Shown: positions 32,747 through 44,835 of the stretch, one piece after another | How the letters are laid out: each line of letters starts with the position of its first letter | How positions within the stretch are numbered: the first letter of the stretch is position 1 | Origin: Gyromitra esculenta | Taxonomy: Eukaryota > Ascomycota > Pezizomycetes > Pezizales > Discinaceae | Direction of reading: 5' to 3' | NCBI GenBank assembly: GCA_038503075.1 | Contig: JBCAML010000002.1 | Span: forward strand, 186,001-250,000 | Length of the DNA: 64,000 nt | Made by a program: the position numbers and the translations under genes | The notes under the pieces: model-generated | Databases searched by the model: none | What the model was told of the DNA's origin: nothing | Seen by the model: only the letters and a program-made list of their open reading frames with translations

Positions 32747-35700
32747 ATGACCACGAAAAATAACCTCGGATCGCATTTGACCTGGCTCCGACGAGAACGA
32801 CCTCAGATCCCGCCGCCGCGCACCACCCCCGGCAATGCTCTGCTGCCGCCTGTAGCTATCCCTTCACAAAGAGATACATTTGCGCTACCCCCTCACCCAA
32901 CGCAGAGGGATCGTTTCCAGGATCCTGACGAAATGCCAATGTTGCAGCTCGAGTCCTCGGTATCGACTCGACGCCCGAAACTCACGAGCCAATCAAAAAA
33001 GACTCCGTTAGGGAATGCTACTCCGAGAGCTACTATCCAAGACGATAGGTTCAATGAGACCCCAGAACCACGGGGAGCTCCCAGACGCGAGGGTTTGACT
33101 GGAAACGCATATCCGACGCCAGCTACGTCCTTCAGTACTATCCCTTAATTTAGTACTATATACTAGATATATGTGTTAACTATCATAGACCATCCTTCCA
33201 CCTCCACCTCTACACCGGCACCTCGCCCCTCGGCTTTCCGTGCTAAACGTCCCATCCCCAACGTAGTCGAAGTCGACACAATCGACCTGACAGCTGACGA
33301 CAACGACGGCGTCTATCTCGGCCGCACCACAACTAGCCTTCGCCAGCGTTCTCGTTCGCCAACAAAAACACCCCTCACCACCTCACGCCCTAAAGTCGTA
33401 TCTACCAAATCCAAATCTCGCTTCGACCGCGACTCCAACAGTGACCCCGCCGAATTTGCACGCAATGTTCTCGAAGGCCGTGCCCGCGAGGAGAGCCCTT
33501 GCAACGACCTTCCAGCCCCAGCCCCGTTCCGCTCACCTGTTCGTCCCTCGAACCGCAATAAGCGTAGCAGCTCTGACTTCTCCCACGATTTTCCGCGCGA
33601 TGACGACATCGTGTCGAAGTCCCCACGCACAGAACGTCGCTCGACACCAGAACGCCACCGGAGGGCGATTCCGGAGGAGGAGCTGATCCCGAAGGAGCCG
33701 CCACCGCCGTATTCGACAGTTGATAGGGCATCGCGGGAACCATCATATCCGGATCTGTCTCATGCGTTGTCGCCGCCGCCGCCTGTTGCACGCTCACCTA
33801 CACGGAAGAAGATGGCGGCAGTTGCGGAGGAAACGGTGGTGAGGAATAGTATGAGGAGGACGAGCTCGTATAGTATGGGTGAGAATGTGGAGATGCAGCA
33901 GGAGGAGGAGGAAGAGGAGACTGTGGTAACGAAGAAACGGAGGACGGTGAAGGTCACGAGGGAGAGAAGGAGGGTTCAGAGTCTAGCGAGAGAGAGGGGG
34001 AGAATTGCTCCTGATTCGGATGCAGAGAGTGAAGAGGAGGACGAGGAAGAGGTATATGGGCTTAAACAAGGTAGGGCGATGGATTTCGCCTTTGACGAGA
34101 TCGCAATGCAAGAGGCAGAAGCTCAAGAAGATATGCATACCCGGGAGCACGCAACACTCGAAGAGATGGCGGAAGTAGACGCAGAGGCCGAAGCCGATTA
34201 TAAGCAAGTAGACGATGAAGATGGCGAGGACTACGGCTGTGACGACCTCGACTTCTCCCGCGTTCTCGCCGATGCCGAAGTTCTCCCACCCCCCCGACGC
34301 TCGCCACGTCGTGCATCCCTTTCGAAATCCAAGGGCGCTTCCCCACTTCAACGTGACTCGCCAACCAAGCTCCAGCACCCTAAACGCAACCCTTCCGTTC
34401 CTCCCACCCCTCGAGCAGATAGAATTAAAAAACCACGAACAGAAAAAGACACTGACGACCTCAGCAATCTCTCACTCCCACGCCTTAAATCTATGCGCGA
34501 AGACCTCAAGAGCCAAGCTTACGAGATCATGGAACGCGTTTTCGCTTTAGGCGGCGTGCTCCTACCAGACTTAGCACAGCGGGGCGCGGAACTGCGTGCG
34601 CGGGTTGGTGCCGTGGAAGCGCAAATCGAAGTGTTAGAAAGGAGCATTGATGTTGTCGCTACACAGATTTCTGAGACCCCGCGGAAACGACGGGATAGAG
34701 AACACCCGTCAGATCTGGACATGGTTAAACAAACGCAGTTTGGGACGCCAGGGAAGCGGGATACTGGATGGGGCTCGCCGCGGAAGTCGCCGGGGAAGAG
34801 GAATGTCAGAGATCCTTTCTTTTGTAATGTTGGTACGCCGCCACCGCCGAGCCCAAATTTCGGGATGATCGTACGTGGAAAATCGAAGATGGCGGCGAAG
34901 CCGGATGAGATTGAGGAAGAAGTGGTGGATTATCGGTATGAGACTGCGCCTGGGCTGCAAAGTGATGGAGATTACGGGAGTGATATTGATGTGGGCGATC
35001 TGGACGAAAATTTTGGGAGTGTGGCGGAGGAGAATAGCAGGCCTGCAAATAACTACGGTTCTACAAGGAACTTTAACTCTGCCAATAGCTATACCTCAGC
35101 TAAAAGTTATACCGCGGTCAGCAATAATAGATCGGCCAACAGCAATATCAGGCCTGCTAATATTAGACCTGCAAATTATGAAATCGTCATCAGCGACGAC
35201 GAAGATGTTGCGCAGAGGCCTCCGAAGAAGACTCGACAGCCACTTGGCAAGACTACTGGAAATTCTCCACCTTTCGGACGGAATATCAATGAAGTACTCG
35301 GTCGCCAGTCGACACAGCTGCCTATGCAAAAATCACAAATACCTGCAGGGGTACCGATGGCGAGGCTTCATGTACAGCGAGCATCAACAGTGGATATGAA
35401 CAGCGCGTTAATGCGCCATCCGTGGTCGCGGGATGTGGCCGATGCACTGAAGCGTCGATTCAATCTGAAGGGGTTCCGAAACAATCAGCTTGAAGCAGTG
35501 AACGCGACGCTGGGCGGGAAGGATGTGTTCGTGCTCATGCCCACCGGGGGTGGAAAGTCGCTCATCTACCAGCTCCCCGCTGTCATTCGTACTGGAAAGA
35601 CTCGTGGCGTGACGATCGTGGTGTCCCCGCTGTTATCGCTGATGCAGGATCAAGTGGACCATCTGCAGAAGCTGAATATCATGGCGTTCTACATCAACGG

Positions 35701-38262
35701 CGAAATCAGTGAGGAACAAAGGCGTATCCTGTATGATTCGCTCTACGATCCGAATGTCGAGGAGATGATTCAGCTACTGTACATCACACCGGAAATGATC
35801 GCTAAGAGCGACAAAATGGTGAATACGCTCGTCGCCCTCCACCGCCGCGGAAAGCTAGCCCGGATAGTTATCGATGAAGCCCATTGCGTGTCTCAATGGG
35901 GTCACGACTTTCGTCCTGACTATAAAACACTTGGTACGCTCCGTACCAAGTTCCCCGGTGTGCCGTGGATCGCGTTGACGGCTACTGCTACGAAGAAGGT
36001 TCAGTTGGATGTGCTGCAAAACCTGAATATGCGTAATAGCGAGGTCTTCGATATGAGCTTCAATAGGCCGAATCTACACTACCAGGTGATACCCAAAACC
36101 AAAGACATCCTTGACCGCATTGTCGATATCTGTCAGCAGGGCGAGTATGCGAATAAGACGGGTATCATTTACTGTCTCTCCCGAGCCAACTGTGAACAGA
36201 CTGCAGAGAAGCTGCGGAAGAAAGGGATCAAGGCACAGCACTTCCATGCCGGGCTCGCACCGGACGAGAAGGTCAGACTACAGAAAGGGTGGCAGGCACG
36301 ACAGTTTAATGTCATCGTCGCGACGATTGCGTTTGGTATGGGGATTGATAAAGCGGACGTGAGGTTCGTGATCCATTACACGATTCCGAAGAGTCTCGAG
36401 GGGTATTATCAAGAGACTGGTCGTGCGGGTAGAGACGGTCTTCCGAGCGGCTGCTTCTTGTTTTATAATTACGGCGACACCGGATCTCTGTATCGGATGA
36501 TTAAAGAAGGTGATGGCAATCACGACCAGAAGAAGCGTCAAATTGAGATGCTGCAGATGGTGGTGCAGTATTGCGAAAATAAGGCAGAATGCCGAAGAGT
36601 CCAGGTCCTACGGTATTTTGGCGAGGAGTTTCCAGACGAGATGTGTCGACAGAGTTGCGATAATTGTTGTTCTGGGATCGAGTATGTCCAAGTTGACGTC
36701 ACGGATATGGCGATTGCGGCACTGAATGTGGTGGCTCAGTTGAATGAGAAGACGCTGCTGTACTGTATTGATGTGTTTAGAGGGAGCGGGAGTAAGGCAC
36801 ATAAGGACAGTGGAAGTGAGCATTTGGATGGATATGGTGCGGGGAAGAAGTGGGATCGAAGCGATTGTGAAAGGCTATTTCATCACTTGGTTAAGGCAGA
36901 TGCGATTAATGAGGACCACGTCATGAACAAAGCGGGGTTCTATGTATCACACGTTAATGTGAGTTCCATCTTATTTCTTAGTCTTTTATGGATATTGTAT
37001 GCTGATTTCTGTATTCCGCCGGTTAGTTGCATCCTGCCAAAGCGGACCCAATCCTTCAAAGAAGACGAAGGATTGAGATGGCTTTCCCTAAAGAGGGTAC
37101 GGTATCGAGAAGGACAAAGTCAAATAACTCGATTATTTCCAGTGCTGAAAATAGTGGCAATATCTCTCCCCCTCCACGACGACAGCAGACTAGTCGGAGC
37201 AGGGTACAATATCAAGAAGTAGTAATTGAGAAAACAGCCACACGCAGTCACTACTTCGAAGGTAATGCCGGCGGCTATGACAATGATCAACCAGATAGTC
37301 TAGGATTCATGCCGGTGCGAGAGGGCGGAGTGAGGAAGCGTGCTGCGACTAGGGGCGAACAAAGCGGGCGAGTAGTAGGAAAGCCAATTACGGAGGACCC
37401 GGAGCTGGCGGGACTATCACCGTATAGGTTAGAGGCGGTACATAGGTTTGTACAGGAGGCAAAAAAGGTGAGGACGAAAGTTATGGGGTTGAAGGGGTGG
37501 GATAGGATTGAGAGTGTGTTTACGGATAGGATATTGAGGAGTATTGGGTTATATTTACCGACTAGTGAGTCCCCCCCCCCTTTCTCTTTAAACTAAAGCC
37601 AGTTGCTAAAAAGCTACACCAAAACAGCACCAAAAGAGTTCATTGCTATCCCTGGTGTTACTCCTGAGAAAGTCCAACAGTTCGGTCAGAAATTCGTCGA
37701 TCTGGCAAAGAAGTACAAACAGGAGCTTGAAATGAACATGGAAGGCGTAGACATGTCACAGATACAAGCTAGTCAGTTCCTTTCTCAAGCTTTCGTTGAA
37801 GTCGACGACGATGACGATGACGAAAACTATATCGATTCGGACGATGACGAGGAAGAATACGGCGACGAAACCGGGGAGAGGTCTGAGTACTTTGCGTCAG
37901 GGGGTTCAGGCTTTCAGCCGCCTGGCATGTCACAAGCTCAAATGGCCTTGTTGGGTCAAGTCGCTGGTGCTGCACGTTCTGGTGGCGGAGGAGCTTCTAG
38001 CTCTAAATCAGCTTCCGGTGGGCGCGTGAAGAAGGCGTATAGTGGTGGCCGTGGTACCGGAACGAAACGGGCTTTAAAGAAAAGTGCAAGCAGTGGCGGT
38101 GGTGCGAGAAGACAGTCCGGAGGGAAGAGGTTCAGTACAGGAAGCGCAACCTCACAGGGCGCGAGTAGAGCAAGATCGGGTGGTGGCGCGAGGGGCGCCA
38201 GAGGTGGTGGTGGAGGTCGAAGTCAAGGTGCTGGATCGTCAATTATTAGACCCATGTCCTAA
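32747..38262 (+). CDS. SGS1: RecQ-family DNA helicase (Sgs1/BLM type)
   Basis: Exons 32747-33134, 33189-36958, 37027-37564 and 37628-38262 give 1776 aa, frame kept throughout. Residues 1-880 are mostly disordered, with an acidic stretch and a possible helical segment near 520. The helicase core follows: Walker A PTGGGKSLIYQLPA (about 915-925), the DEAH box IDEAHCVSQWGHDFRP (about 1024), ALTATA (about 1059) and motif VI QETGRAGRDG (about 1206). The zinc-binding RQC part holds CRQSCDNCC (about 1284). An HRDC domain spans about 1509-1605 (FIAIPGVTPEKVQQFG), and the end is a Gly/Arg/Ser-rich tail. Sgs1/BLM enzymes are 3'-5' helicases that work with Top3-Rmi1 to resolve recombination intermediates. 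The start at 32747 was chosen because MTTKNNLGSHLTWL fits the family; an in-frame ATG at 32606 is possible but adds Pro-rich sequence. The protein is longer than yeast Sgs1 (1447 aa). Confidence 0.93.
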
Positions 38263-39502
38263 CCTTGGCGATGATTGTCTGTTTTTTTCTCTCCGGGCTT
38301 CCAAGTTTCCTGAGCTAGGAGTCAGAGAGGGCGTTTATACGGATGGTGGTTTGTTTGATAGTTCTTGTGCGGGCTTTTGATCCCTTTCTAACTATTCTTT
38401 TGTTTCGTTTATCCTTTCCCGGGGTTTAGAAGGAGCACTGCTTTTATTCTTATCGTTCGTTATGGCTATATGTTTGACAGTTGCATATATACATATATAC
38501 TTGTTTAAGTTTCCCTGATTTCATAGGAAAGCTATCAGTGATGTATCTTGAGACAATCTTGGTACATGTATCTAAGCTCAAGTTGCTTGTATTTTTGGGG
38601 GGGGGATTATCACTATAATTATAAAACCTACCGAATACGGGCGTATACCAAGACCTAACTAAAGCGTTCTGACATAACTACTTTTGGTTGAGATAAAGCC
38701 GAGTATCCACTCGGATCTTCTATAAAAGCTGCTTAGTAGTTCTCTATAGTACTTGCTATCTACATATATTTAACGGATACAGTACAATCGCCTTATAAGG
38801 ATAGTATTTCAGGTCTTGACAGGGGTTACTTTGTGTGTGCTAGGCCTTTTTTATAAAGATTTCTGCTCTGTAAGGATATAGAACTGCCCTAATTTCATAT
38901 CCTTATAGAGAGATTGTACTGTGCCAGGATTACCTAATACGGCATATGCTGTATCTCTAACAGTTGTGAGGTTTACCCATTCACGAAATATCACTCGATC
39001 ATATATTCTCACCACGATCTTATAGAAACGGGAATGACGGACTTCGTCGACCATGCTCCCGAATGACAAAGAAAAGCTAAAGAGCTGCCTAGTTAACATG
39101 ACATATAATCTCCCAGATACATGTAGAAATTGAATCCACGTGATATGTGATGGAGTTTCCCTGGCTAGCAAGACATCTAGATCGATCCATGATCCGGAAT
39201 TTAACCAGTGATCTATCTCGAAAAAACATAACGTAGCGATAAGAATGCGAATCATCGTGTGATTACATGTAACTAGTATATGTGACAATAGGTAGTTTGA
39301 GTCAGAGGAAATTTGCAACTAAACCCAGTAGCACAATTTTTTTTTACAGTTTCAGCCTGTGTCCCCTTCATTTCATTCAAGATACTAGCGGTGGCATATA
39401 TATTCCGACTTTGATATTAGGGTTTTATTATTTCTTACCATCGAACTTGTCTCGAATTGAACTCTAGCGGAAGGTAGACATGATGAATGATGGTAGATGA
39501 TA

Positions 39503-39797
39503 GTAGGTGGACATTGACGTTGATGGATTTGATAAATCGCTGTGGTGGTGGTGGTGGTGGTTTTTTTAATTACCAGCTCAAAAGAAGTCAAATATCCTTA
39601 TGGATATGTCCTGTGGGTGGCCGAGTGGGTTGCGAGGTCAGCAGGAAGTACTCGGGTGTGGTTAGCGAAAAGATCAAGTTGACCCGCTAGTTCAATTCGC
39701 CGCCTGGGGGAGGGGTCTCTGATAAAGAGAGAAACCTTTTGTCACCAGTTATGCTGGCGCTCTTTTCCAATATTTTCTAGCAACTCTCTGCTATATA
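39503..39797 (+). ncRNA. Pol III-like tRNA-headed unit, copy 1 (SINE or ncRNA)
   Basis: Contains an A-box-like TGGCCGAGTGG at about 39617 and a B-box-like AGTTCAATTCG at about 39689, spaced as in a class II tRNA. A hairpin follows: left arm GGTCTCT at 39714-39720, loop, right arm AGAGAGAAACC at 39726-39736. Directly after comes TTTT, a Pol III stop signal. The sequence does not fold into a clean tRNA cloverleaf (the T-stem does not pair), so a tRNA-derived SINE or small RNA gene is more likely than a tRNA. A GGT microsatellite lies at 39541-39561. Confidence 0.4.
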
Positions 39798-39832
39798 CCG
39801 GAAAATTTACGATAAAATTGGGGGTGGTTTGA

Positions 39833-40118
39833 ATAGGTGGGCATTGGCGTTGATGGAGTTGATAAATCGCTGTGGTGGAAAAAATATTTAATTATTAGCT
39901 CAAGAGAAGTCAAATACCTTAATGGGTATGTCCTGTGGGTGGCCGAGTGGGTTGCGAGGCCAGCAGGAAGCACTCGGGTGTGGTTAGCGAAAAGATCAAG
40001 TTGACCCGCTAGTTCAATTCCCCGCCGGGGGGAGGTTTTCCGATAAAGGGAAAAACCTTTTGTCACTCACTATGCAGGTATTTTATCTAATATTTTTGGT
40101 AATTTGCTGCTAGGTGCT
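39833..40118 (+). ncRNA. Pol III-like tRNA-headed unit, copy 2 (SINE or ncRNA)
   Basis: A tandem copy of the preceding unit, offset by about 325 bp and similar over its whole length. It has the same A box and a better B box (AGTTCAATTCC). The terminal hairpin is GGTTTTCC (40034-40041), loop GATAAA, GGGAAAAACC (40048-40057), then TTTT. Both arms differ from copy 1, yet pairing is kept. The best-conserved part is the stretch from the A box through the B box (about 39938-40025). Confidence 0.4.
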
Positions 40119-40521
40119 AGAGGCACCATCAAGCCCAACTTATCTTAATTTCACGTTTTGAAGCTCTGGTCTTCTGCCCCTCCGCTGGATAAGAATATCT
40201 TTAGTAGCACGCATAGATACATCAATATTTTAAAAACATACTCAATTCTCTGTCCTCTTTTTGGCGGATAGTATTTTAAAGGTCGAATTTAAGCCAAGCA
40301 TACTGCTTTTTTATGTTTTAGAACGGAGCCTAGGTATCGAGACTAGGAGGCTACATTCCCCGCATTCCTCCTTACTTTGAGGCCTCATGGTAGGCGAATC
40401 TAATTTTTACACTTCCCCCCCCGCGCAAATTCCCCAAGCAATATTGGTCGGCTGTGATATACTTTATGGGGTATTACGCAGAAACCGTCCCGCCAATTCG
40501 AAATTTTACATGAGCGAGAAG

Positions 40522-40527
40522 TATAAG
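40522..40527 (+). promoter_or_regulatory. TATA-like element of the secreted protein gene
   Basis: TATAAG about 110 bp before the start codon at 40633, followed by a C/T-rich leader. The position is typical of a fungal core promoter. Confidence 0.4.
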
Positions 40528-40632
40528 AGGACCTAATCCTCTCCTTTCACCCTCCCTTGCTTCATTTCTCATCATCTCTACCTCTCATCTGTCCCAGACT
40601 TCTCAGATTAAAGCTTAAACCGAACTATTACG

Positions 40633-41271
40633 ATGCACATCTCCCACCCTGTCCTTCTAATTCTGCTGGGATGTATACCTCTCCTAACTCTCGGCTGCTC
40701 AGTTTCTGGGCCGAACATCAAAAGACAATCAACTGGAGTTCCTGAAATTATCAGTTACCAAGAAGCTCTCGCAAGTGGCCAAGAAGTCTTCACACCTACT
40801 CTTCTGATTGGGTGGTACTACTCTCCTACAAAAGAGCAGATTCCACCATCTAAGAGTGATATGCTCAAGTACTGCACAACAGACTATTTCTACATAGCCT
40901 CCTCCTTTCATCCTCACGAGAAATTTTACCCCTTTTCTCCAAGGACGGGCGAGCTGATCTGCGATACCACCCGAAACACTCCAGAATGGCGACATATGTG
41001 GCCGATAATTCACTGGTTGGACGACCGCAAAGGTTCATGGTGCTGCCAAACTACCACCCAGTGCAAATCAATTGCCACCTATTGGGGTGCTACGGCTGGT
41101 CTGTGTGACATGAAGGATCAATGTATTCGATGTGAAAGCGTTGCGCATGCGGTCGACGAGATCATGGTATACTGTCGTGATGGTGGTGGAAAATATGTAT
41201 GGCAGCTGCAATCAGGGCATACTTTTGGGGTTATGGTAGGGCGTCAAGAGGATAGAGATCTCTCGCAGTAA
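40633..41271 (+). CDS. Small secreted cysteine-rich protein
   Basis: A single-exon gene of 212 aa. Residues 1-21 are a signal peptide (HPVLLILLGCIPLLTLG). The mature part has about nine further cysteines, several clustered: WCCQTTTQC, then GLCDMKDQCIRC about 25 residues later, and VYC near the end. This suggests several disulfide bonds. There is a moderate density of aromatic residues (GWYYSPTKE; MWPIIHWLDD). No known catalytic motif or carbohydrate-binding pattern is recognised. Length, signal peptide and Cys content fit the broad class of fungal small secreted proteins, some of which act on hosts or competitors; nothing here shows such a role. It lies alone between the tRNA-like units and a BTB gene. 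Confidence 0.72.
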   Translation: MHISHPVLLILLGCIPLLTLGCSVSGPNIKRQSTGVPEIISYQEALASGQEVFTPTLLIGWYYSPTKEQIPPSKSDMLKYCTTDYFYIASSFHPHEKFYPFSPRTGELICDTTRNTPEWRHMWPIIHWLDDRKGSWCCQTTTQCKSIATYWGATAGLCDMKDQCIRCESVAHAVDEIMVYCRDGGGKYVWQLQSGHTFGVMVGRQEDRDLSQ

Positions 41272-41744
41272 TTGCTTCACGTGCGCGTACCGTGCGTGGT
41301 GGTGCTCATTCTACCGAAAAATTAACCTTGTTTTATGTTCCAATTCACGATGGTTATGGTTGCTAGAGGGTTCGATTGATTAAAGACTGTTCTGTCCGAT
41401 AAATAAATATCAAATCCCTTTTTATGGTTTTATCTCTCCTTCTCTACGGAAGCAAATATATGAACTATTACTTGGGCACTCCCTCAATTGTCGGTGCTTT
41501 GAATTTATGCGGAACGAGAATTTTCAGAGTAAGATGTAAAAATTAAGCCATGAATTGAATCGGCGGCAACACAAGTTGTTAATTTTTTCATCCAGCTGGT
41601 CTCGTAACTTAGCATCAACGGCCTGACCCTCGGGGACCAACAAAACAATATCTCCGCTAGTTCGATTGGCTGTTTCTCATATACATGCAACGTTCGACGA
41701 TCATATTAATCGGTCTACGTAGATACAATTAATTGTATCCCGAT
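41272..41744. other. Convergent 3' spacer
   Basis: About 470 bp between the stop of the plus-strand secreted protein gene and the stop of the minus-strand BTB gene. Both 3' UTRs should lie here. Nothing else is seen. Confidence 0.5.
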
Positions 41745-42616
41745 TCAGCCTCTACCAACAATACATTCATTTTTTTCCACCTCAAAGCTTTGAAGATAAA
41801 TCAACAAATCTTTCGTAAACGTAGGAAAAGTTTCTACAAACACATTCATATCACTCTCCGTGCCATCCTCTTTTGCATCAAGCATCCCGCGGGCGCGATA
41901 GTATCCCCAATATTGGGCCATATTCATAACCAAGATCTTCCGGAGCGGATCATTACGAGAGGTCGTAGCGGTGTAAACATCGCCTATCGTAACGAGGCGG
42001 AGAAGGAAATTCCTGTTGATTTTGTCCTCCAGCATGCGCAGGTCATTAGCCTCCTTCTTCTCAGCGCTGAGGAACGCGGAAATCTCCTGGGTGGCTTTAT
42101 TTTGAAGAGAAGGAATTCCGAACTTTGCCCCGAATATGTAATGCTGTGCAAGTCGAAAAATATTAGACTCGAGGAACGTGGGGTGTGCGGGTTTGACGAG
42201 GGTGGTGGTCGGCTGGTACATGAATTTCACAATCGTCTCCATGAGCTCCGGATCGATTTCGGGGAATTTCCAGATCATTTTTGGATCTTCTGCCGTGCTG
42301 TAGTAGTCCCTGAAGAAGCTGGAATTTTGCACTATCAGCCCTTGGTGGACGTAGAAATCTACTTTCTTTTTCCCTGCGCAGAGGGAGACGACAGCGCTAC
42401 TGAATAAGCTGTTGAGGCTGCACGAAAGATACGTTGGTCAGTGCTAGAAAATAGGCGAGATATATAACACGTTTTAATTCCATGTATTGGAATGAATAGT
42501 TCATACCTGGTTGAACTGTCTGGCTTATCTTCGGGAGTGGGTTCTCCGATTTTGATTCGTTTCGCTGCGGGCCTGGCCGACTCCATATTTGCAGTTGATT
42601 CAGTTCGTTTCGACAT
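41745..42616 (-). CDS. BTB/POZ domain protein (paralog A)
   Basis: Minus-strand exons 42616-42507 and 42399-41745 give 254 aa. The N-terminus holds a basic PAAKRIKIGEPTPEDKPD stretch that could be a nuclear signal. The BTB domain starts just after the intron: SAVVSLCAGKKKVDFYVHQG, then NSSFFRDYY, FPEIDPELMETIVKFMYQ and the helical FRLAQHYIFGAKFGIPSLQNKA. The C-terminal part (DPLRKILVMNMAQYWGYY) is shared with the paralog at 54498. BTB domains mediate dimerisation or recruit Cul3 ubiquitin ligase; this single-domain, KLHL-lacking form is abundant in filamentous fungi and mostly uncharacterised. The intron splits a Ser codon (phase 2) at the same place as in the paralog. Confidence 0.78.
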
Positions 42617-43485
42617 TGAGAGTATTCCAAGAGGAGATTATCGATGACAGAGAGATAATTTTGGACGTAAACTTGTCTTCCGTGGGCTTCGTGCAGTTTT
42701 TGGCGCTTACTTCTGTTTTTATTATTTTTTTTTGGAGGGGAATTGCTGCTATGAGTTGCTTGTGTACTGGACAGTATTCCAATGGAATTAAAGATCTAAA
42801 CAGTAGATACTGGAACAAACGCAATGGATCTACCCGCAACTTGGCGGGGACTTGGAAGAACCAGAGATTAAAATGGGGTGGACATGAAGATGTAGTTTCG
42901 GTAAAAAAAGTGGTGTGAGCGAAATACTGCTGGTGGATACATACATCTGTATACGTGTTTTAAATTGGGTGATCCCGTATAGGGCAATACCAAAGAAAAC
43001 CCCGTAGCCCGTTATTTCCGATTGGAATCTAGAGCACCTATGTACCCAGAAATTGTTATCGAACGAGCTCTACGGGGGGGAGAATTGGTACGGGACTTTT
43101 ATGGATGAGGTGCATGACGAATTCTCTCAAATATTTACCTAAGAAACCCGTTAGATCACGACTTCAACAGAGGATTAATTCTAGAGAGTTGCCAGACAGC
43201 GCAGCTCTAGTTTATCACCAGCCGAATCCCATAAACACTATCATTTCCCATCCGAGTGAGACCTGACCCGATTAGATAAGCATTACAAACCCTAAGCCCT
43301 TGCTTTGCAGCCTCCCACCTTCGTTGTCACTCCCCAGTTTCGACTTTTCTCGTTGAGTCAATTCAACAACCCCGCCACCACCCGACTACCACGCTCCCAA
43401 TATCTATCTCCTGGCATCGACCCTTATACAAGCATCGTCACCCCGGAAATTGCATATTGAACACACCTGAAAAAAAACCGCAATC
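42617..43485. other. Divergent spacer upstream of BTB paralog A and eIF2-beta
   Basis: About 870 bp, expected to contain both promoters. The part next to eIF2-beta (43300-43485) is C/T- and A-rich, as in a leader. No coding sequence is supported. Confidence 0.5.
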
Positions 43486-44835
43486 ATGTCTGATAACGAA
43501 GTTGAGGTAGGTCTTATCAAGTCCGATACTCGCTCCTGGTGCCGTTCCCAGTCGTGATGGCGATCACTGTGTTACCCAGGGGAATTGAGGTTTTAAATAC
43601 TAACGATAATACAGGGAACTCCCACGTTCAATCCTACCGTGATGAAGAAAAAGAAGCCCAGAAAGTCAGTTGCGTTCGAAAATGGAGAAAATGGAGAGAA
43701 CGGTGAGGACAAAACCACCGCTGAGAGTCACAGCTTGAGTACGATTGGATTATCTTCTCTATCTGAATGGCCTCCCCCCTCTTCTTTTTCTGCACAAGAC
43801 AGTTTTGCTATCGAGTAGTTTAATATTGATCCTTATCCAATGACACATTCGAGTCATCACCACCAGAAACCTCATACTGACATTCCGCTATAGCTCCATC
43901 GCCCGCCACTACTCCCGCCGCTGATGACGAGGTAACCGAAATGTTCAAGGGCCTTAAGAAGAAGAAGAAGTCGAAAAAGACCGAGGAGGGTGGCGACGAG
44001 GAAATCCCAGCAGCCGATGGCGAATTCGATCCAACCCTCCTGAAAAAGAAGAAGAAGAAGAAGTCTTCCTCCAAGGAAAAATCCGCCGATGCTGGAGACT
44101 TCGAGGCCCAGCTCGCTGAAGCTGGTGTCGTCCCGCGCGCCGAGGGCGAGGAGGATGCTGCTGAGCCGGTTCTGGAGATTACGCCGGAAGATGCTGGAGA
44201 CTTGCTATTGGGTACTGGAGTGTGGAATTCAGGAAGCACTGCGGAACTCACGTACCCGCTGTTGTTGACGAGATTTTTCACGCTGTTGCGTTCGCAGCAT
44301 CCGGATCTGGCTGGTGATGGAAGGAGGAGTTATAAAATCCCACCGCCGCAGGTGCTTAGAGAAGGAAACAAGAAGACAATTTTTGCGAATATCAGCGATA
44401 TTTGCAAGCGTATGAAGAGGCACGATGAGCACGTTACGCAGTTCTTGTTCGCCGAATTGGGGACCAGCGGCAGCGTGGACGGAAGCAAGAGATTAGTCAT
44501 TAGGGGTAAATTCCAGCAGAAGCAGCTGGAGAACGTCTTAAGACGTTATATCTGTATGCTCTTAGCACTCCCCCTAGATTTAGCGCCGACGAACTGACGG
44601 AATATAGTGGAATACGTCACCTGCAGAACCTGTAAGTCTCCGGATACCGACCTTAAGAAGGGAGAGAACAGATTGTTCTTCGTCACCTGCAACAGCTGCG
44701 GTTCCAGGCGTTCCGTTGCGTATGTACCCCGTTGCCGCTCCCTTTCCTTCTTTATGCTAATGTTCCATTTGCAACAGTGCCATCAAAACTGGTTTCCAGG
44801 CTACCGTCGGAAAAAGACGAAGACAGCAAGTTTAA
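43486..44835 (+). CDS. SUI3: Translation initiation factor eIF2 subunit beta
   Basis: Exons 43486-43506, 43615-43738, 43894-44553, 44608-44719 and 44778-44835 give 324 aa with matching phases. It has the three lysine blocks expected in the N-terminal half ([25 protein letters not shown]), which bind eIF5 and eIF2B-epsilon. The conserved core has [13 protein letters not shown], then [20 protein letters not shown], and a C2-C2 zinc ribbon [20 protein letters not shown]...CNSC. It ends [14 protein letters not shown], as in fungal orthologs. The heterotrimer eIF2 brings Met-tRNAi to the 40S subunit. The first coding exon is only 21 nt (MSDNEVE), a common layout for highly expressed fungal genes. 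Length matches the family (yeast Sui3 285 aa, others about 320). Confidence 0.95.

Larger units (their letters stand above)
38263..40632. other. Spacer with tandem tRNA-like units
   Basis: 2.4 kb without a supported protein gene. It contains the RecQ 3' region, unrecognised sequence to 39500, then the duplicated A-box/B-box unit (39503-40118), then the promoter region of the secreted protein gene. Confidence 0.5.

Noticed and set aside
39613..40030. Functional tRNA-Leu/Ser genes
   Set aside because: A and B boxes are present, but the T-stem and acceptor stem do not pair and no anticodon arm could be placed; reported as tRNA-derived units instead.
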